From Armigeres subalbatus (Eukaryota > Arthropoda > Insecta > Diptera > Culicidae): a DNA stretch of 64,000 bases. The position numbers and the translations under genes were made by a program. Positions 23,226-34,952 of the stretch are shown here, piece by piece. Every line of letters starts with the position of its first letter. The stretch's first letter is position 1. The notes beneath the pieces are model-generated. The model was not told where the DNA came from. It saw nothing but the letters and a program-made list of their open reading frames with translations, and made no database searches. The stretch covers positions 176,340,994 to 176,404,993 of the forward strand of contig NC_085141.1 in the NCBI RefSeq assembly GCF_024139115.2, given 5' to 3'.

Positions 23226-24135
23226 CGGGTCTAACACAAAGGCAACTTATCAAAATCCATACATTTAAGCAGTGTGACACACGTCAATTCATCACGACTT
23301 GCTAACTAGCAACTTATCTGAACGGAAGCAGCTTAAAACTATTGAAAAAGGCACTGTAATAACGTCAAACTATTACAATGTTACATGCAGAAAATCATTG
23401 AAATACAACTAGAGCAGAGCTACTTCTACTCCTCTGGAGATATCACGTCAGATTTATACAACTGGCCGATACAACAGCAATTTTTGCACACAACAAACAA
23501 TAGACATCATTTACCAAAACATCATCATGGCTTGGCCAAAACAATTTCATCGAAGACTACAAATGTAGACGGCAGTACAAAGGTACCCACACGAGAGGAG
23601 CAGCTTAAGAGGCGAAACAACTAAGGCATCAGAAAGCACAAGACGATATGGAAGAATCAAACAGCGGACTAGGAACACACCCTGCACTTGAGATTTACAA
23701 CCAACCAAGTGATCAACAACACGAATGATTATGAGGACGCAAGAGCAACACCAAGTAAAGGCGAGGCGATTCGAGAAGACATCATCAGGTAAGAAACTCT
23801 CGAGAAAGTTTATGCGCAAATATTTAGATATTTAGATATTTATTTATTTCGTCAACCGACGTAGACTAGTACATATACAATATACATGTTTTATTTTATT
23901 TTCTTAATGCTATAAAAACGGTATTATAGTGTATAAAAATAAAAATAGTTTGGTTAAGTAGTGTTTAATTTTGGGATTTAATGTAAATTTAGATGTGTAG
24001 GTTTCAATTGTGACAAAATATTTTTTAGGTTCTGCCGAGACATTGTAAAGTCAATAGTTTCGCAGTGTTGATTATAGATGGCCATCATCTGATTGAGAGG
24101 TCCGAATTTTGCATAATTTGTACGGTAGTGATTAA

Positions 24136-25224
24136 TTAAAATGTATGTCGATGACGCAGTTGTCGAGATGGTGTGTAGAAATTTAATTTCGATAAAATGT
24201 TTGTTGAATCAATACGCTGCGAAACTATATCGTTAATAAATGAAACCATTGCAGTTTCACGACGCTCTTTCAAAGATTGAATGTTTATAAGCTTGCAGCG
24301 TGCCTCATATGGGAATGTTGTCCAACCTAATTTACGAAGAGCAAATAATAGGAATTGTTTTTGTACTGATTCTAATCTTTCTTCGTGTGCTATTGAAAAT
24401 GGAGACCATACAATGCTGCAATATTCCAGTATCGACCTTACATAAGCAATATATAATGTTTTAATTGTGTATGGGTCATGAAAGTTATAGCAGAAACGTT
24501 TTATAAAACCCATCATATTATTTGCTTTATGAATAATGGTGTTGTAATGGTCGATGAACGTTAGTTTGGAGTCTAAGATAATTCCTAAATCCCTAACTCT
24601 ATCGCATTTCTCTACAACCTGGTTTCCTAATGTAATTGAGAGATTTGATGCTGTTCTTTTTCTGCTGAATGATATAAGGTTACATTTTTTACATTCAGTT
24701 GCAATAGGCTTTTATTGCACCATTCGTAGAATGTGCATATTTCGTTCTGGAATATGTTGAGGTCATTTTTATTCCCTATTTCCAAAAAGAGCTTCATGTC
24801 ATCTGCATAGATTAACACTTTAAGTTTGTCAAGAATGAAGGAAATGTCGTTTACATATATTATGAATAATAGAGGCCCTAAATGAGAGCCCTGGGGACAC
24901 CGGAAGTGGCTTGAATGGGTTTTGATCTATTGCTGTTAAATTTTATAATCAATTGGCGATCAGTTAAGTAAGATTCAAGCCATTTGAGTAGTCCCGGCTC
25001 AATTCCAGTTTTTTCAATTTGAATAGAAGCATGGGTATATCTATGCGATCAAATGCTTTACTGAAGTCAGTATAAAGAGCTTCTACATGGTTTCCTTTAT
25101 CCATTGCATTCAGGGTATAGTCAACAAATTCAAGAAGATTAGTTGAGCTTGAACGCCCTTTAAAGAAGCTTTCATGCTGTGCGTCTGTTATTCGGTTTTT
25201 ACTTGTTTGAATAATTTTCGTTTA
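24136..25224 (-). pseudogene. CR1 ORF2: reverse transcriptase palm and C-terminus, multiple frames
   Basis: Continues ORF2 through at least two further shifts. The frame at 24627-24818 has IYADDMKLFLEIG, the catalytic YADD box. The frame at 24136-24516 has IAYVRSILEYCSIVWSPFS and LESVQKQFLLFALRKLGW, typical of the C-terminal region of CR1/Jockey-type reverse transcriptases. 23824-24135 is the 3' UTR and tail. Confidence 0.8.
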
Positions 25225-26988
25225 CTATGGCCTCAAAAGTTTTGGAATGCAAGAGATAATGGCTATTCCACGATAATTACGTATGTCTGATTTTTTTCCA
25301 GATTTGAAAATGGGTATCAAAAATGAGTTTTTCCATATATTTGGGAATTTTCCTGATTCTAGTGACATATTAAATAGCCAAAATAATGGAGTGGTTAGTT
25401 CCACTGCTAGGGTTTTCATAAATATAGGAGGGATTCCATCAGGACCAGGACCTTTTGAAGCATCTAAACTACGTAGGGCCTGCAAAATGTCATGGACATG
25501 AAGTTGATTCACTCCAATATCATTTGAAAAGTCTGGAAAAAATGCAAAATAGTCGCGGTCACGATCATTTTCAGAAAATGTAGAATAGGTTTCCTGGAAA
25601 AAATCTGCAAAAAGATTACAGTTCTTTTCCGAGCTATCCCCCGCGTTTTCGTCAAGATGCATAATTGATGGAAAGTTATTAGATTTCAGTTTTGTTTTTA
25701 CGTAATTAAAGAAGTTCTTAGGACAGGACTTTATTTCGCTCTCAGTTTTTGAATTGTAATCTTCCAATGCGTTACTGATAGCGTAATTCAATTGATCGCA
25801 TACGTCCAAGTAATATACTAAATTTTCATTACTGTTATGACTTTTGTAAATTTTGTGTGCTTTTTGCTTGCGATTTCTTAAATTCTTGATTTGCCGGTTA
25901 TACCAAATTGGGTCTTTATTATTGTTATGACGTCGTTTTCGTTTTAGTGGAGTTTCTTGTGAGATTATGTCAGATAATAATCTGTAAAAAGTGTTAACAG
26001 ATGCTTCGACATTTTCTTCATTTCTTAAAACTATTTGCCAGTTTACACTTCTTAACCTATCTCGAATATTTTCATAGTTCGCTAAATTATATTCAAAGAC
26101 ATCCTCATACTCACAATCGTTGGGTCTTTGTTGCTCATGAATGAATAACGAGTATTCGATTGCAGTGTGGAACGCTTCATTTTTCCACAATGGATTGATA
26201 GATTCTGTTACACAGAAATCTTCATAGATATTTGTCAGCAAGAGGTCCAAATAGCAATTTTGATTGTTTTTTATATGATTAATTTGGTTCAATCCTAAAC
26301 TTGCAGACTTGTCAAAAATTAATTGCAAAGTTTCGTTATCCCCAACGACTGGCAGTAGGATACATTCGTTTTCTGAGTCTAGAATAAAGTCAGCATTGCG
26401 TTGGTTAAAGTCCCCATAGATGTGAACTTTAACCTCCGGTGGATGTTCTGATAGTATTTGTTCAGCGCACTCAAAACCCGATACATAGTTGTGCTTACAA
26501 GCATGATTAGGTGGGAAATATACCGATGCGAATATATGCATTTCTCCAGCTATATGGGTTTTTACCCAGACATGCTCAAATTCATTGAATTTATTTGTTG
26601 TGATGATTTCTGAATTAAAGTTTGCTGAAATAGCTATTAGAACACCACCACCGGACTTTTTCTGAGACGTTAGAAAACTCCTGTCATCTCTAAATACATT
26701 AAAGTTACTTCCAAAAATTTCTTCACTCCTAACGCTTTCATCCCAGCTTGTTTCAGTTGCCAGAATAATCGAAAAGGATGAGCTTAATAAATTTTTAAAT
26801 ATATCCTTTATTTTGGCTGGGCTTTTCATTCGATTGAAATTCTGACAATAAATTAGAACTTCAGTCGAATTCTGTTTCGGCGAAGAAGTTTCTGGAAGTA
26901 TGACGATCGACGAAATATTTACCTCTTCTGATGTTTCATGTAGCGTGTTATCTTCACTTGTTAATGTTACTTCCGGAGAGTGCGTCAT
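25225..26988 (-). pseudogene. CR1 ORF2: endonuclease and start of reverse transcriptase
   Basis: 587 codons. The endonuclease spans about residues 45-280: IYCQNFNRMKS, ATETSWDE (catalytic Glu), IYGDFNQRNAD and CYLDLLLTN. A basic linker (PLKRKRRHNNNKDPIWYNRQ) leads to the RT fingers (SLDASKGPGPDGIPPIF, ...KKSDIRNYRGIAI). The frame stops at SCIPKLLRP, where a shift near 25225 removes the RT palm from frame. The start is set by the ATGA overlap with ORF1. Confidence 0.85.
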
Positions 26989-27410
26989 TGCCGATGAAAA
27001 TTTGGTGGGCTGTAGAATTTATATGCGGCCTCCCTAGTGCGTTGAAGTTGTTGAGTGCGTTCACTGGAAAGGAACGAACGGTGTGATTGAAGGTCTGCCA
27101 AGGCGTCGTTGCGAGATATTCCTAGATCCTCGTGTACATCCAGGAAAATTTGACGCAATAGTTGTAAGTCTGTTGGTAGTCCTTCAGATGCTAGCATTGC
27201 AGTGGCGCTGGTTTTGGTGGTTCCACGAATGCATACTGTAGGTGGCTGGTCGTGCAAGTAAGACAGGAACATCCGCACAATGTCCATAATTTTTGGGTCC
27301 CGTAGTCGTGCTTTTAAAAAACGTCGATCACCAGACGCAGCAGATTGCTCTGTGAGTCTTACTATAGGTGGTCGCATTGGGTCCAGCAGAGGAGGGTGCT
27401 CGATATCCAT
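26985..27410 (-). pseudogene. CR1 ORF1, C-terminal part
   Basis: 141 codons ending PPNFHRQ. Its stop overlaps the ORF2 start as ATGA (26985-26988), the stop-start coupling seen in many two-ORF non-LTR elements. No recognisable domain. The overlap shows that ORF1 and ORF2 belong to one element despite the broken middle. Confidence 0.7.
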
Positions 27411-28230
27411 TTGAAGTCGGCTTTCACTGCTGCAAGAAAGTTGTGCTGGCTGTTGTTGTTGTTGTTGTTGGCTTTGTGACTGTTGATAGTTTTCTGGTTG
27501 ATGTTGTACTTTTTGAATAGGTGGTTCTGCTCGATATGGGTTGATAGTTTCACCCTTTCTAAAATTAATCAGTTTTGGGACCGATAGACCAGGGATAGGA
27601 TGGTCGGTGATAGAGGTGGACCGGCAAATTTAACTTTAGCAATAGCAAGTAGTTCCTTGTCTTTACCCATGTGTCCTTGAGTATGATCTTTGAAAGTTGC
27701 AGGTTTTTGTTGCTGATACGAACGGATTGTTTTTTCGTTTCCTTCGTCGTCTAGCCTTATCAACGGCTTTTTCTTGGAGCTTTTGCCTATTCAGCTTCTT
27801 GTCATATGTCGACCAGTCTGGCCTCCAATACCATTTATTTCCAGCATCCGCCAACCAGCGGAAGAAAGGTCTTTTTCGATTGAGCTTCGTTGCTCAATTT
27901 AGAGAATTTGGCTCGACGCTCTGCAAACAGGTCCATGATTGCATTATTGGTCACGTCTTGCTGGGATTGTTGATTTTGTTGTTGTTGTAGATGTTCTGAT
28001 GCCTTTTGCCGTTCATTGGAGTCTTGGAAAGATTGTTGTTGCTGTTCTTGTTGTTGATGTTGTTGGTGTTGATGCAGTTCTTGTTGTTGTGGAGACAGCT
28101 CAGTAGTCGAAAGGTCATATAGCTCGTCTGCCAAAGTGTTGTGTAAAGGAGGTGAATTTATTTCTGCACTGTTACTTAAGTTGGAAACAGCAGCAGAAAC
28201 ATGTTTCACTTCATCCAATAATTCATCCAA
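27411..28230 (-). pseudogene. CR1 ORF1, middle part with Gln-rich tract
   Basis: The frame at 27835-28230 has a coiled segment (MDELLDEVKHVSAAVSNL) and a long Gln-rich stretch, ending FLPLVGGCWK. The sequence then passes to another frame with WYWRPDWSTYDKKLN and a basic RRRRKRKNN run. CAA/CAG slippage (GTTGTTGTT on the plus strand) may explain some frame loss, including near 27450. Confidence 0.65.
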
Positions 28231-28281
28231 TTTTTTGATTCAGTGAGGACTAGGGAAGATGGCACCAGGTCACTTCTGAGG

Positions 28282-28818
28282 TCATTTTATTAGTTGTGGA
28301 ATAAGGCCCATTGAAATGGTTGTTGTTTCCATCGCTTCCACTGCTGCTGCTGTGGCTGATTTAACTGCCTTTTCTACTATGAGGTCGTCCGGAGGAGGTG
28401 TGTCCAAAAATGCTGATAGCTTGTTTTTAATTTCTGTAGCGTATGCTCTGTTGTTGTTGGTGACATTGATGACGCCCCGCTCAATGTTGGTAAGCATTGT
28501 TTCGACGTGAGCAATCGCCTCATCGTGTGCGTTGTTTAAGGTCTCAAAATTTGTGAGTACTTTATGATTTGCCACTAATGTGTGTTCAATGTTCTCAGAA
28601 ATGTTTTTCAGAGACATTGATAATTTATTAAGATTGAGTTCTTGCGCGAACTTTTCTTGGCAATCATTACAGAGAGGCAGCATAAAAGTGCGTAGCACTT
28701 CTTCGTGATTCCTTTGGACGCCTATGCATGCTGCATGAAAGGTGCGTTTGCAGGATCCATAACAGCGCCATAAAAAGTGATTGTCACTTTGCGCACAATT
28801 TCTTATTCCACACTTCAT
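28282..28818 (-). pseudogene. CR1 ORF1, N-terminal PHD-like part
   Basis: 178 codons beginning MKCGIRNC. Cys/His spacing (C..C, WRCYGSC, FHAACIGV, LCNDC) fits a PHD-type zinc finger, known in ORF1 proteins of insect CR1-clade elements. Helical, coiled-coil-prone sequence follows (SMSLKNISENIEHTL and onward). ORF1 proteins bind element RNA and act in the ribonucleoprotein. The frame ends at 28282 and ORF1 continues in another frame. Confidence 0.75.
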
Positions 28819-31800
28819 GGCACAATTAAACGCGAAATGCGCGCGGGTCAGGTCAAAATATTTAAAAGATAAGCACTGCGGGGTAAAGTTGAACGCGACG
28901 AGAACGCGGGTATGTAAAATAAAAAATATTTACACGTCAAGTTTAAATGTTTAAAAATTGTTAAGACGCCGCGATACGAGTGGCTACACGACGAGAAAAA
29001 AAAATAAAATTAAATACTTGCGGAGCGCAACGACACACAACCGCCTTCGTCAACCACTCGTGATGGAAAAGATGAAAATATGAGAATACTTAAAAGATTA
29101 GAGGAAATAAAATGGTCACACGACGAAAGAAAAAAAAAAGGGATATAACAGGGTGATTTGATAGATTAGAAGAACACGTAATAGATGCAGTATGGTCCGA
29201 AAACAAACAAAAAAAAAAAAGGTTTTTTTTTAGTAATAAAATAAGTTGATATAACACTAAGATACGGGTGAAAAATAATTTTTGAAATAACACAAAGAGT
29301 ACGAATTAAATTAGAAGAATAATAGGGATATAATAGAAGGGATAAATTAGAAGAATAATAGGGAACATGAAAATTACTGTGGAATAATTATATATATTAA
29401 CTCAGAAACATATCAATGTATTTAAATCTTGGTCAAGAGAAGCGTTGAAGAATAACAAAAAAATGTTAGCTGAACCATATCAAAGATCCAAAAGTAAACT
29501 TTGTAAGAAATTATTATTAAAAGAATTTATAAAAACATATACAGAACGAATAACATCAAGAGATTCTAACACTAAACTCCACCGAAAGTAAAATTCAGAT
29601 ATGACAGATAATAGTTAATGATTGATAAACAACGGACCATTGAATGATTATATAATTGAAAAATATATATGTTTTTGGCCTACCCTAACAAGCGAAGGAT
29701 CATTTTCTTAATGAACCTTCACCTCGTTTGTGTGGGAGGAGATGAACGGCCTTGAGATCCTTCATCACTCCTTATATTAGATCACGGGATATATCGTAGG
29801 AATCTTTAAACCAAACATAGAAGAAAGCGTAAAACTTTGAGACAGACTCAGCTGACCCATTTACTTGCGATCAGCTGATCCAAAACAAATTAAAATAAAC
29901 GATCGTGCATACGAAATAATAATATATATACAAGAGGGCAAAAACATTGCCACTGGTGAGGGACCAACGCCCGGCGATTCACATACGGAGCATCATATTT
30001 CATTTTTATTAGTGGCAATTTTTGTACGCAGGGAAAACGTTCATTACCTTTACCAACGTAATGGAACAACAAGTACGTTATCAAGGGTCAATGTGGCATA
30101 AAATCACTATTGACAGTATAATTCATGTTACTTTTGACCGTTTGACCGATATATTTACTCGGATTTTCCGGCGCAAACAATTGAGCATAATCTACTATAT
30201 ATGCTCAACTCGATGGGATGGAAGGATATGCACAGCCTTATGTGCCGACACCTCCTAAAACAATTTTAAATACTGATGGCAGTGAGATATTGTAAAAACA
30301 AAGCCGAATATATTCAATTACTCAACGCAAAGTAATTTAAGCAATCAACATAAATTAAAAATGTTGCATGTAGGAATTGTTGGGTTAATTTACTTTTCAT
30401 CTATTTAAAAGTTATGTGAAATATCGCATACCCTTATCACGGTTTGGTGAAACCGCCGAAAACAGCTTAGTCAGATTTACTTAACTGGAGCGCGGTGGAT
30501 TGACATGTTCAAACGTGCTCACATATTGGACAGTGTACGATATAGCGGTACACAGCCGCGATCGTCATTGATGATGATGCATTGGCGCATATGTATAGGA
30601 CACTAAGGAAAGAATTTGTTTGGGTGAGGAGCGCGGAATAATAACTTAGCCAAAATGATAGAGACAATAAGAGTCTTCATTAAATCTACATACACGTATA
30701 CAGGTGTATTGATATAAAGGGGTTTGTTGCCCAGTATGAAAAACAGAGAGAACATGATTTTGTTCTCACCAATATAAACTTGAAAGGAAATATTGATATT
30801 GGGGTCTGAGTGGTTCGGATAAGGAAGAGCCGACCCGAAGGGGTAATGATTCTTCAGGGAAAGGGAAATTTAATTCAAAGCCCAGTTGAAAGAAAGAGAA
30901 AACAATTATTGATTGATTTTTAAGAGTATACTTAACATCAAAGAGTAATACAAGCGGTAGCTGTTAATAGCTCGGCGGTATGATGCGCTGTTTTACAAAG
31001 AACCCATGCTGGGTTCGAATACAGATTTTTAAGTGAAGATTTTCACAACTCCGTTGGTTTAGTAGTATCATGCATCATGAAACATTTGGGACTTGTTGAA
31101 CATTACTCTGTGAGACAGCAATGGTCAAGTTTAGGTGTAAAGAAAGGGGCAGGACTTAGAGATACTCATTTTATACAAAAGATATATGAATTAATACATT
31201 AGTAAATTGAAGTAGCCACTTGAATGTGTGCTCGAAATAAGAGAGTCTTAGAGAGTGGAAAGAGAACAGAATTTTTCCAAGAGAATTTCAAGGGGAACAT
31301 CCAAAAAAGGGGGCAAAGTTTCGTAAAGTATGGAAGTCCAATATTAAGGCTGAATTAGCTAATCTATGACAAGAAATTAAATAACTATTGTAAAAATTTG
31401 GAATAAAAGTAAGTTGTTTCGGAATTTATGGATTTTTCAAATAAGCTGATTAAGCATTTCGTGCAAGAGAACTTTAGGGAGCATCCATAAAGAATGCAAA
31501 GTTGAGTAATGAATGGAAGCTAAAAATTGAGGATATTTACGAAGTTGAAATTAAAACCACATAGTCTGAACAGATAAATGTGGGATGAAGAAAATGATTA
31601 CGTTATTTAAGGATTCTCAGACCTTTCGTGGGGTCCAAAGTCCAGTCTGATGCAATTCATGAAATCATTATGAAATTCAGAACTCGGATTGACTATATAT
31701 ATCGTGCGCTTTTCCAAGCTCGGGGTCAGTCCCAAATATTCAGCAGCACCTTTATTGGAATTCGGCGCTTTCTAGGTTTCCCTAGCCGGCCTACCGAACA

Positions 31801-32311
31801 CTCCAATTGAATCAGGGTTGTCCCTTAGACACCTCGACACTCGTGACTAGTGCACGAATCGAGATCTAAGTTTAAATTAATAACTTCTTGAAAAAACATA
31901 AGTGAACAGTTAAATAGTCGGTATCGCAGTAAACCGCGGTAAAATCGAAAATCGGTGTTAGAGTCTCAGAATAAGTATCGATAAATAAAAAGTGTTAGTA
32001 TCTCTGGGAAAGACATTGTCATACGGGAAATAGTGCAAAAGTTTGTAAAAACGAAAATATTCGAGTTTATAATTAAACGGAAGGTGTTAATTGTAATGAG
32101 TGTAATGAATAAGTGCTAAAATGTAAAAAAAAAAGTTTATAAATGTACAAACAAGTGATTCATAAATAATAAAGTTTTATTCTAACCGTAATTGAGTGTT
32201 TGAAAAAAAAAACCCGAAAGACCAGTGCCACGCCGTCCGCCCCGAACACTTCATATATCGTGGTAGAAGCGTCTTAATATTCCGCTCGGGACATTTCCAC
32301 TCCGTTACATA

Positions 32312-32342
32312 TGGTGACAGCGGTGGGATTCGAACCCACGCC
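32312..32342 (+). promoter_or_regulatory. Primer binding site extended into a 31-nt tRNA-Leu complement
   Basis: Immediately after the LTR end, 31 nt are complementary to the 3' end of a tRNA: CCA, acceptor strand, the whole T arm (GGGTTCGAATCCC on the minus strand) and three variable-region bases. The sequence matches tRNA-Leu of the AAG/TAG type as I recall it. The minus-strand element shares only the first 12 nt. Then ATTTCTGA and a second copy of CTTCCACTCCGTTACA (32351-32366) follow before the R4 fragment. Confidence 0.75.
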
Positions 32343-32367
32343 ATTTCTGACTTCCACTCCGTTACAC

Positions 32368-34190
32368 ACGCTATGGGGATGTGGAGCACATCCCTACACA
32401 TTACCGACGGAGAAAAGGTGTTACGGTCCAGGACTCTCAGCATCAGGAGGGGCATATTCCAAGGCGATACGTTTAGTCCTCTATGGTTTTGCCTTGCCAT
32501 GAACCCTCTTAGCAGAGCACTCAACCAACACAACTATGGCTATCATTTGAAGAGTGGGGAAAGGAGTACAAACATTACCCACACCTTCTTTATGGACAAC
32601 TTGAAGCTGTTTGCGGAATCTGTGGAGAAGCTGAACCAATTTCTGCGGCTTGTAACGGTATTCAGCAACGACATCCGGATGGAGCTTGGTATCGATAAAT
32701 GTCGATCCATACATCTACACCGGGGTCACCTGGTGGATGCCGACAGTTTCCGCGTCAACGAACAGGAGGAGATTCGAAACATGGTTGAAGGCGAAACGTA
32801 CAAGTTCCTAGGTTTCCTGCAACTGAAAGGAATTCGCCATACGACGATCAAGAAAGAGCTGCAGGAAAAGTTCTTGCATCGTGTCAACGGTATTTTGAAG
32901 AGCCTCTTGTCGGCCGGCAACAAGGTGAAGGCGATAAACACGTTTGCTGTGCCCTTGTTGACGTACAGTTTCGGGGTGGTGAAGTGGACCAAGACGGACT
33001 TGGAGGTGTTAGAACGAGCAGTACGAGTGGCGTTCACTAAATATCGCATGCGCCATCCAAAATCGTCCATTGAGAGAGTCACCCTGCCACGTACAGTAGG
33101 AGGAAGAGGCGTCACCGATATACAAACACTATGTGTTTCCCAGATCCAGCAGTTGCGAAGATACTTCGTGGAAAGCCAGAACCGCCACGAAATCTATCGC
33201 GCTGTGTGTGAAGCTGACCACGGATTCAGTGCCCTGCATCTGGCGCAGGAGGACTATCAGCTGAATTGTGACATCAAATCTGTCGACGAGATGATCGCAT
33301 CGTGAAAGCAGAAAGAGTTACATGGGACGCACCCCCATCAACTGGAGCTGGAATATATCGACAAAGCGGCGTCGAATACGTGGCTGGTGCGGGGTGAACT
33401 CTTCTCGGAAACAGAAGGATTCATGGTAGCCATCCAGGACCGGGTAATTGCGACGAAGAACTATCGGCACTATATATTGCACGAAAACGTGGAGGACCGC
33501 TGCAGGAAGTGCAATTCAGTAGGAGAGACGATCGAACATATCGTGTCCGGGTGTTCAGCCTTAGCTGATTCAGCCTATCTCGGTCGTCATAACGAAGTAG
33601 CCAAGATTGTGCACCAACAGCTTGCTTTGAAGCACAACTTGGTTAACCAGTTTGTCGCCTACTACAAATATGTGCCTGTCCCGGTTCTGGAAAATAGTTT
33701 CGTGAAGCTGTACTGGGATGTCCTCATTCGTGCCAATCGGCCCGATATTGTGGTCTACGACAAAAGGATGAAGCGGGTAACCCTCATCGACATTGCTGTA
33801 CCGCTAGACCATAATGTCCAAACAACATTCTCCAACAAGATAAAGAAGTACCACGACTTGGCGGAGGAGTTGAAGCAGATGTGGTTGTTGTCTCAGCAAC
33901 CGGAATCGTCCCGAAATCTCTTCTGAGATCCTTAGGAGAGCTGGAACTATCTCATAACCTCCATAGCATCCAAAAGACAGTGGTTCTTGGAACTTGCAGC
34001 ATCGTAAGAAGATTCCTAAACCACCATAACTAATACATCCGGTGCAAACGTTTATTATAGGATTTTAAGTCAACCGGCGAATGAGATCCACAGAGCCTAA
34101 TCCCCTTTGGCATTCAGATTGCCCGGGGTAGGTGAAAATTCCCAGCACACTTGCTGAGGAAGTGCCAAAACTCTATAATAATAATAATAA
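32368..34190 (+). pseudogene. 5'-truncated R4/Dong-like non-LTR retrotransposon
   Basis: Two open segments in one frame, separated by a TGA stop at 33303-33305, encode the RT palm through to the C-terminus. Motifs: RRGIFQGDTFSPLW; FFMDNLKLFA, where the second catalytic Asp of the usual MDD box is Asn; a CX2CX8HX4C zinc knuckle (CRKCNSVGETIEHIVSGC) near 33510-33560; and a restriction-like endonuclease region with RPDIVVYDK and LIDIAVPLDHN. The order RT, knuckle, endonuclease and a 3' (TAA)n tail (34174-34193) fit the R4/Dong clade, which targets TAA repeats. Met codons upstream at 32196 lie in the LTR and are not its start. Confidence 0.78.
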
Positions 34191-34195
34191 TAAGA

Positions 34196-34507
34196 TGTAA
34201 TACTCGAAAGTTGGCTTTCTCAGTCTGAGGAATAAGGACGAGGTTTTTTTCATTTGTGACGTTTCAGCCGATGGATTGGGGCCTTTTTCAATATTCGTTT
34301 ATCAAGATCAAGATCTATCGTAAATAATTGTAAACTACGTTCTATCAGTGTTGAAAGGTTGCTTTTATTCTTGCTTTTTGTAAAATTTTGGAAAAGCGAT
34401 TTTATGATTGGATTTTTTTTATTGCATGTTCACAACTGCAACGTAGGGCAACTAAAAGCCTTCGTCCTGATTCTTCAGACTGAGAAAACCAACTTTCGAG
34501 TGTAACT
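34196..34507. mobile_element. Foldback MITE beside the R4 tail
   Basis: A left arm starting GTAATACTCGAAAGTTGGCT and a right arm ending CCAACTTTCGAGTGTAACT are inverted copies over about 50 bp with a few mismatches (TCTCAGTCTGAGGAATAAGG against its partner). Total about 312 bp. I could not resolve a target duplication. Confidence 0.7.
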
Positions 34508-34952
34508 ACTGATTGGTCTTTAAATGAAATTCAACTTTGGAGAGAACTGGTGTAAGGTAGGAATAGCGATTGGACCAAGTCATATAAAAACAACTCCGGA
34601 CCTATTTTGAATCAAGATATATCAATGCCTAGAGTGGGTCTATCGGTAGTTTGATAGCATTGGTTGACTTGGTTAGGTCAATAAATTTCAACTTTGAAGC
34701 AGATCATTTGCTATCATTACTGAAATCGTTCGATGCAGAATATCGTATTCAGCATGTTATTTGATAAGTGCCTCATTTGATTTTCAACTTTGGGACGCAA
34801 TACCAGATCGGGCCCCTTTTCTGGTAGCGAAAAGCTAGACTGTGTTCCGCGTCGAATTCAACCTGTTGCGAGCAAATCGGATAATGATAAGTATCAAAAA
34901 GTGTGCCTTACATGTTTGTATACACACAGATACATACATACACACTAGGGTG

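Larger units (their letters stand above)
23824..29075 (-). mobile_element. CR1-clade non-LTR retrotransposon
   Basis: A minus-strand insertion in the LTR. The uninterrupted LTR reads TTTATGTGCAGATATGAGAA; here AAATAT is present at both junctions (23818-23823 and 29076-29081). The 3' end has a short repeat tail (GAAATAAATAAATATCTAAA). The element has a 5' leader (28819-29075), ORF1 with a PHD-like finger, and ORF2 with endonuclease and reverse transcriptase. About 5.25 kb, near full length but with several frameshifts. Confidence 0.82.
23226..32309 (+). repeat. Plus-strand LTR copy of the gypsy element, split by CR1
   Basis: 23226-23823 and 29076-32309 together form a ~3.8-kb LTR, inverted relative to the one at 7548-14650. 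It starts TCTAACACAAAGG (the other copy reads TGTCTGACACAAAGG) and ends CTCCGTTACA, followed by a primer site. About 115 bp present in the left copy is missing near 23250. A strong splice-donor-like CATCAGGTAAGAA lies near 23783-23795 and an AATAAA signal near 32167. The 79-95 codon frames conserved between the copies differ mostly at amino-acid-changing sites, so I do not consider them coding. Confidence 0.7.

Noticed and set aside
32196..32370. N-terminal extension of the R4 frame
   Set aside because: This part is LTR and tRNA-derived sequence; homology to R4 starts only at about 32370.
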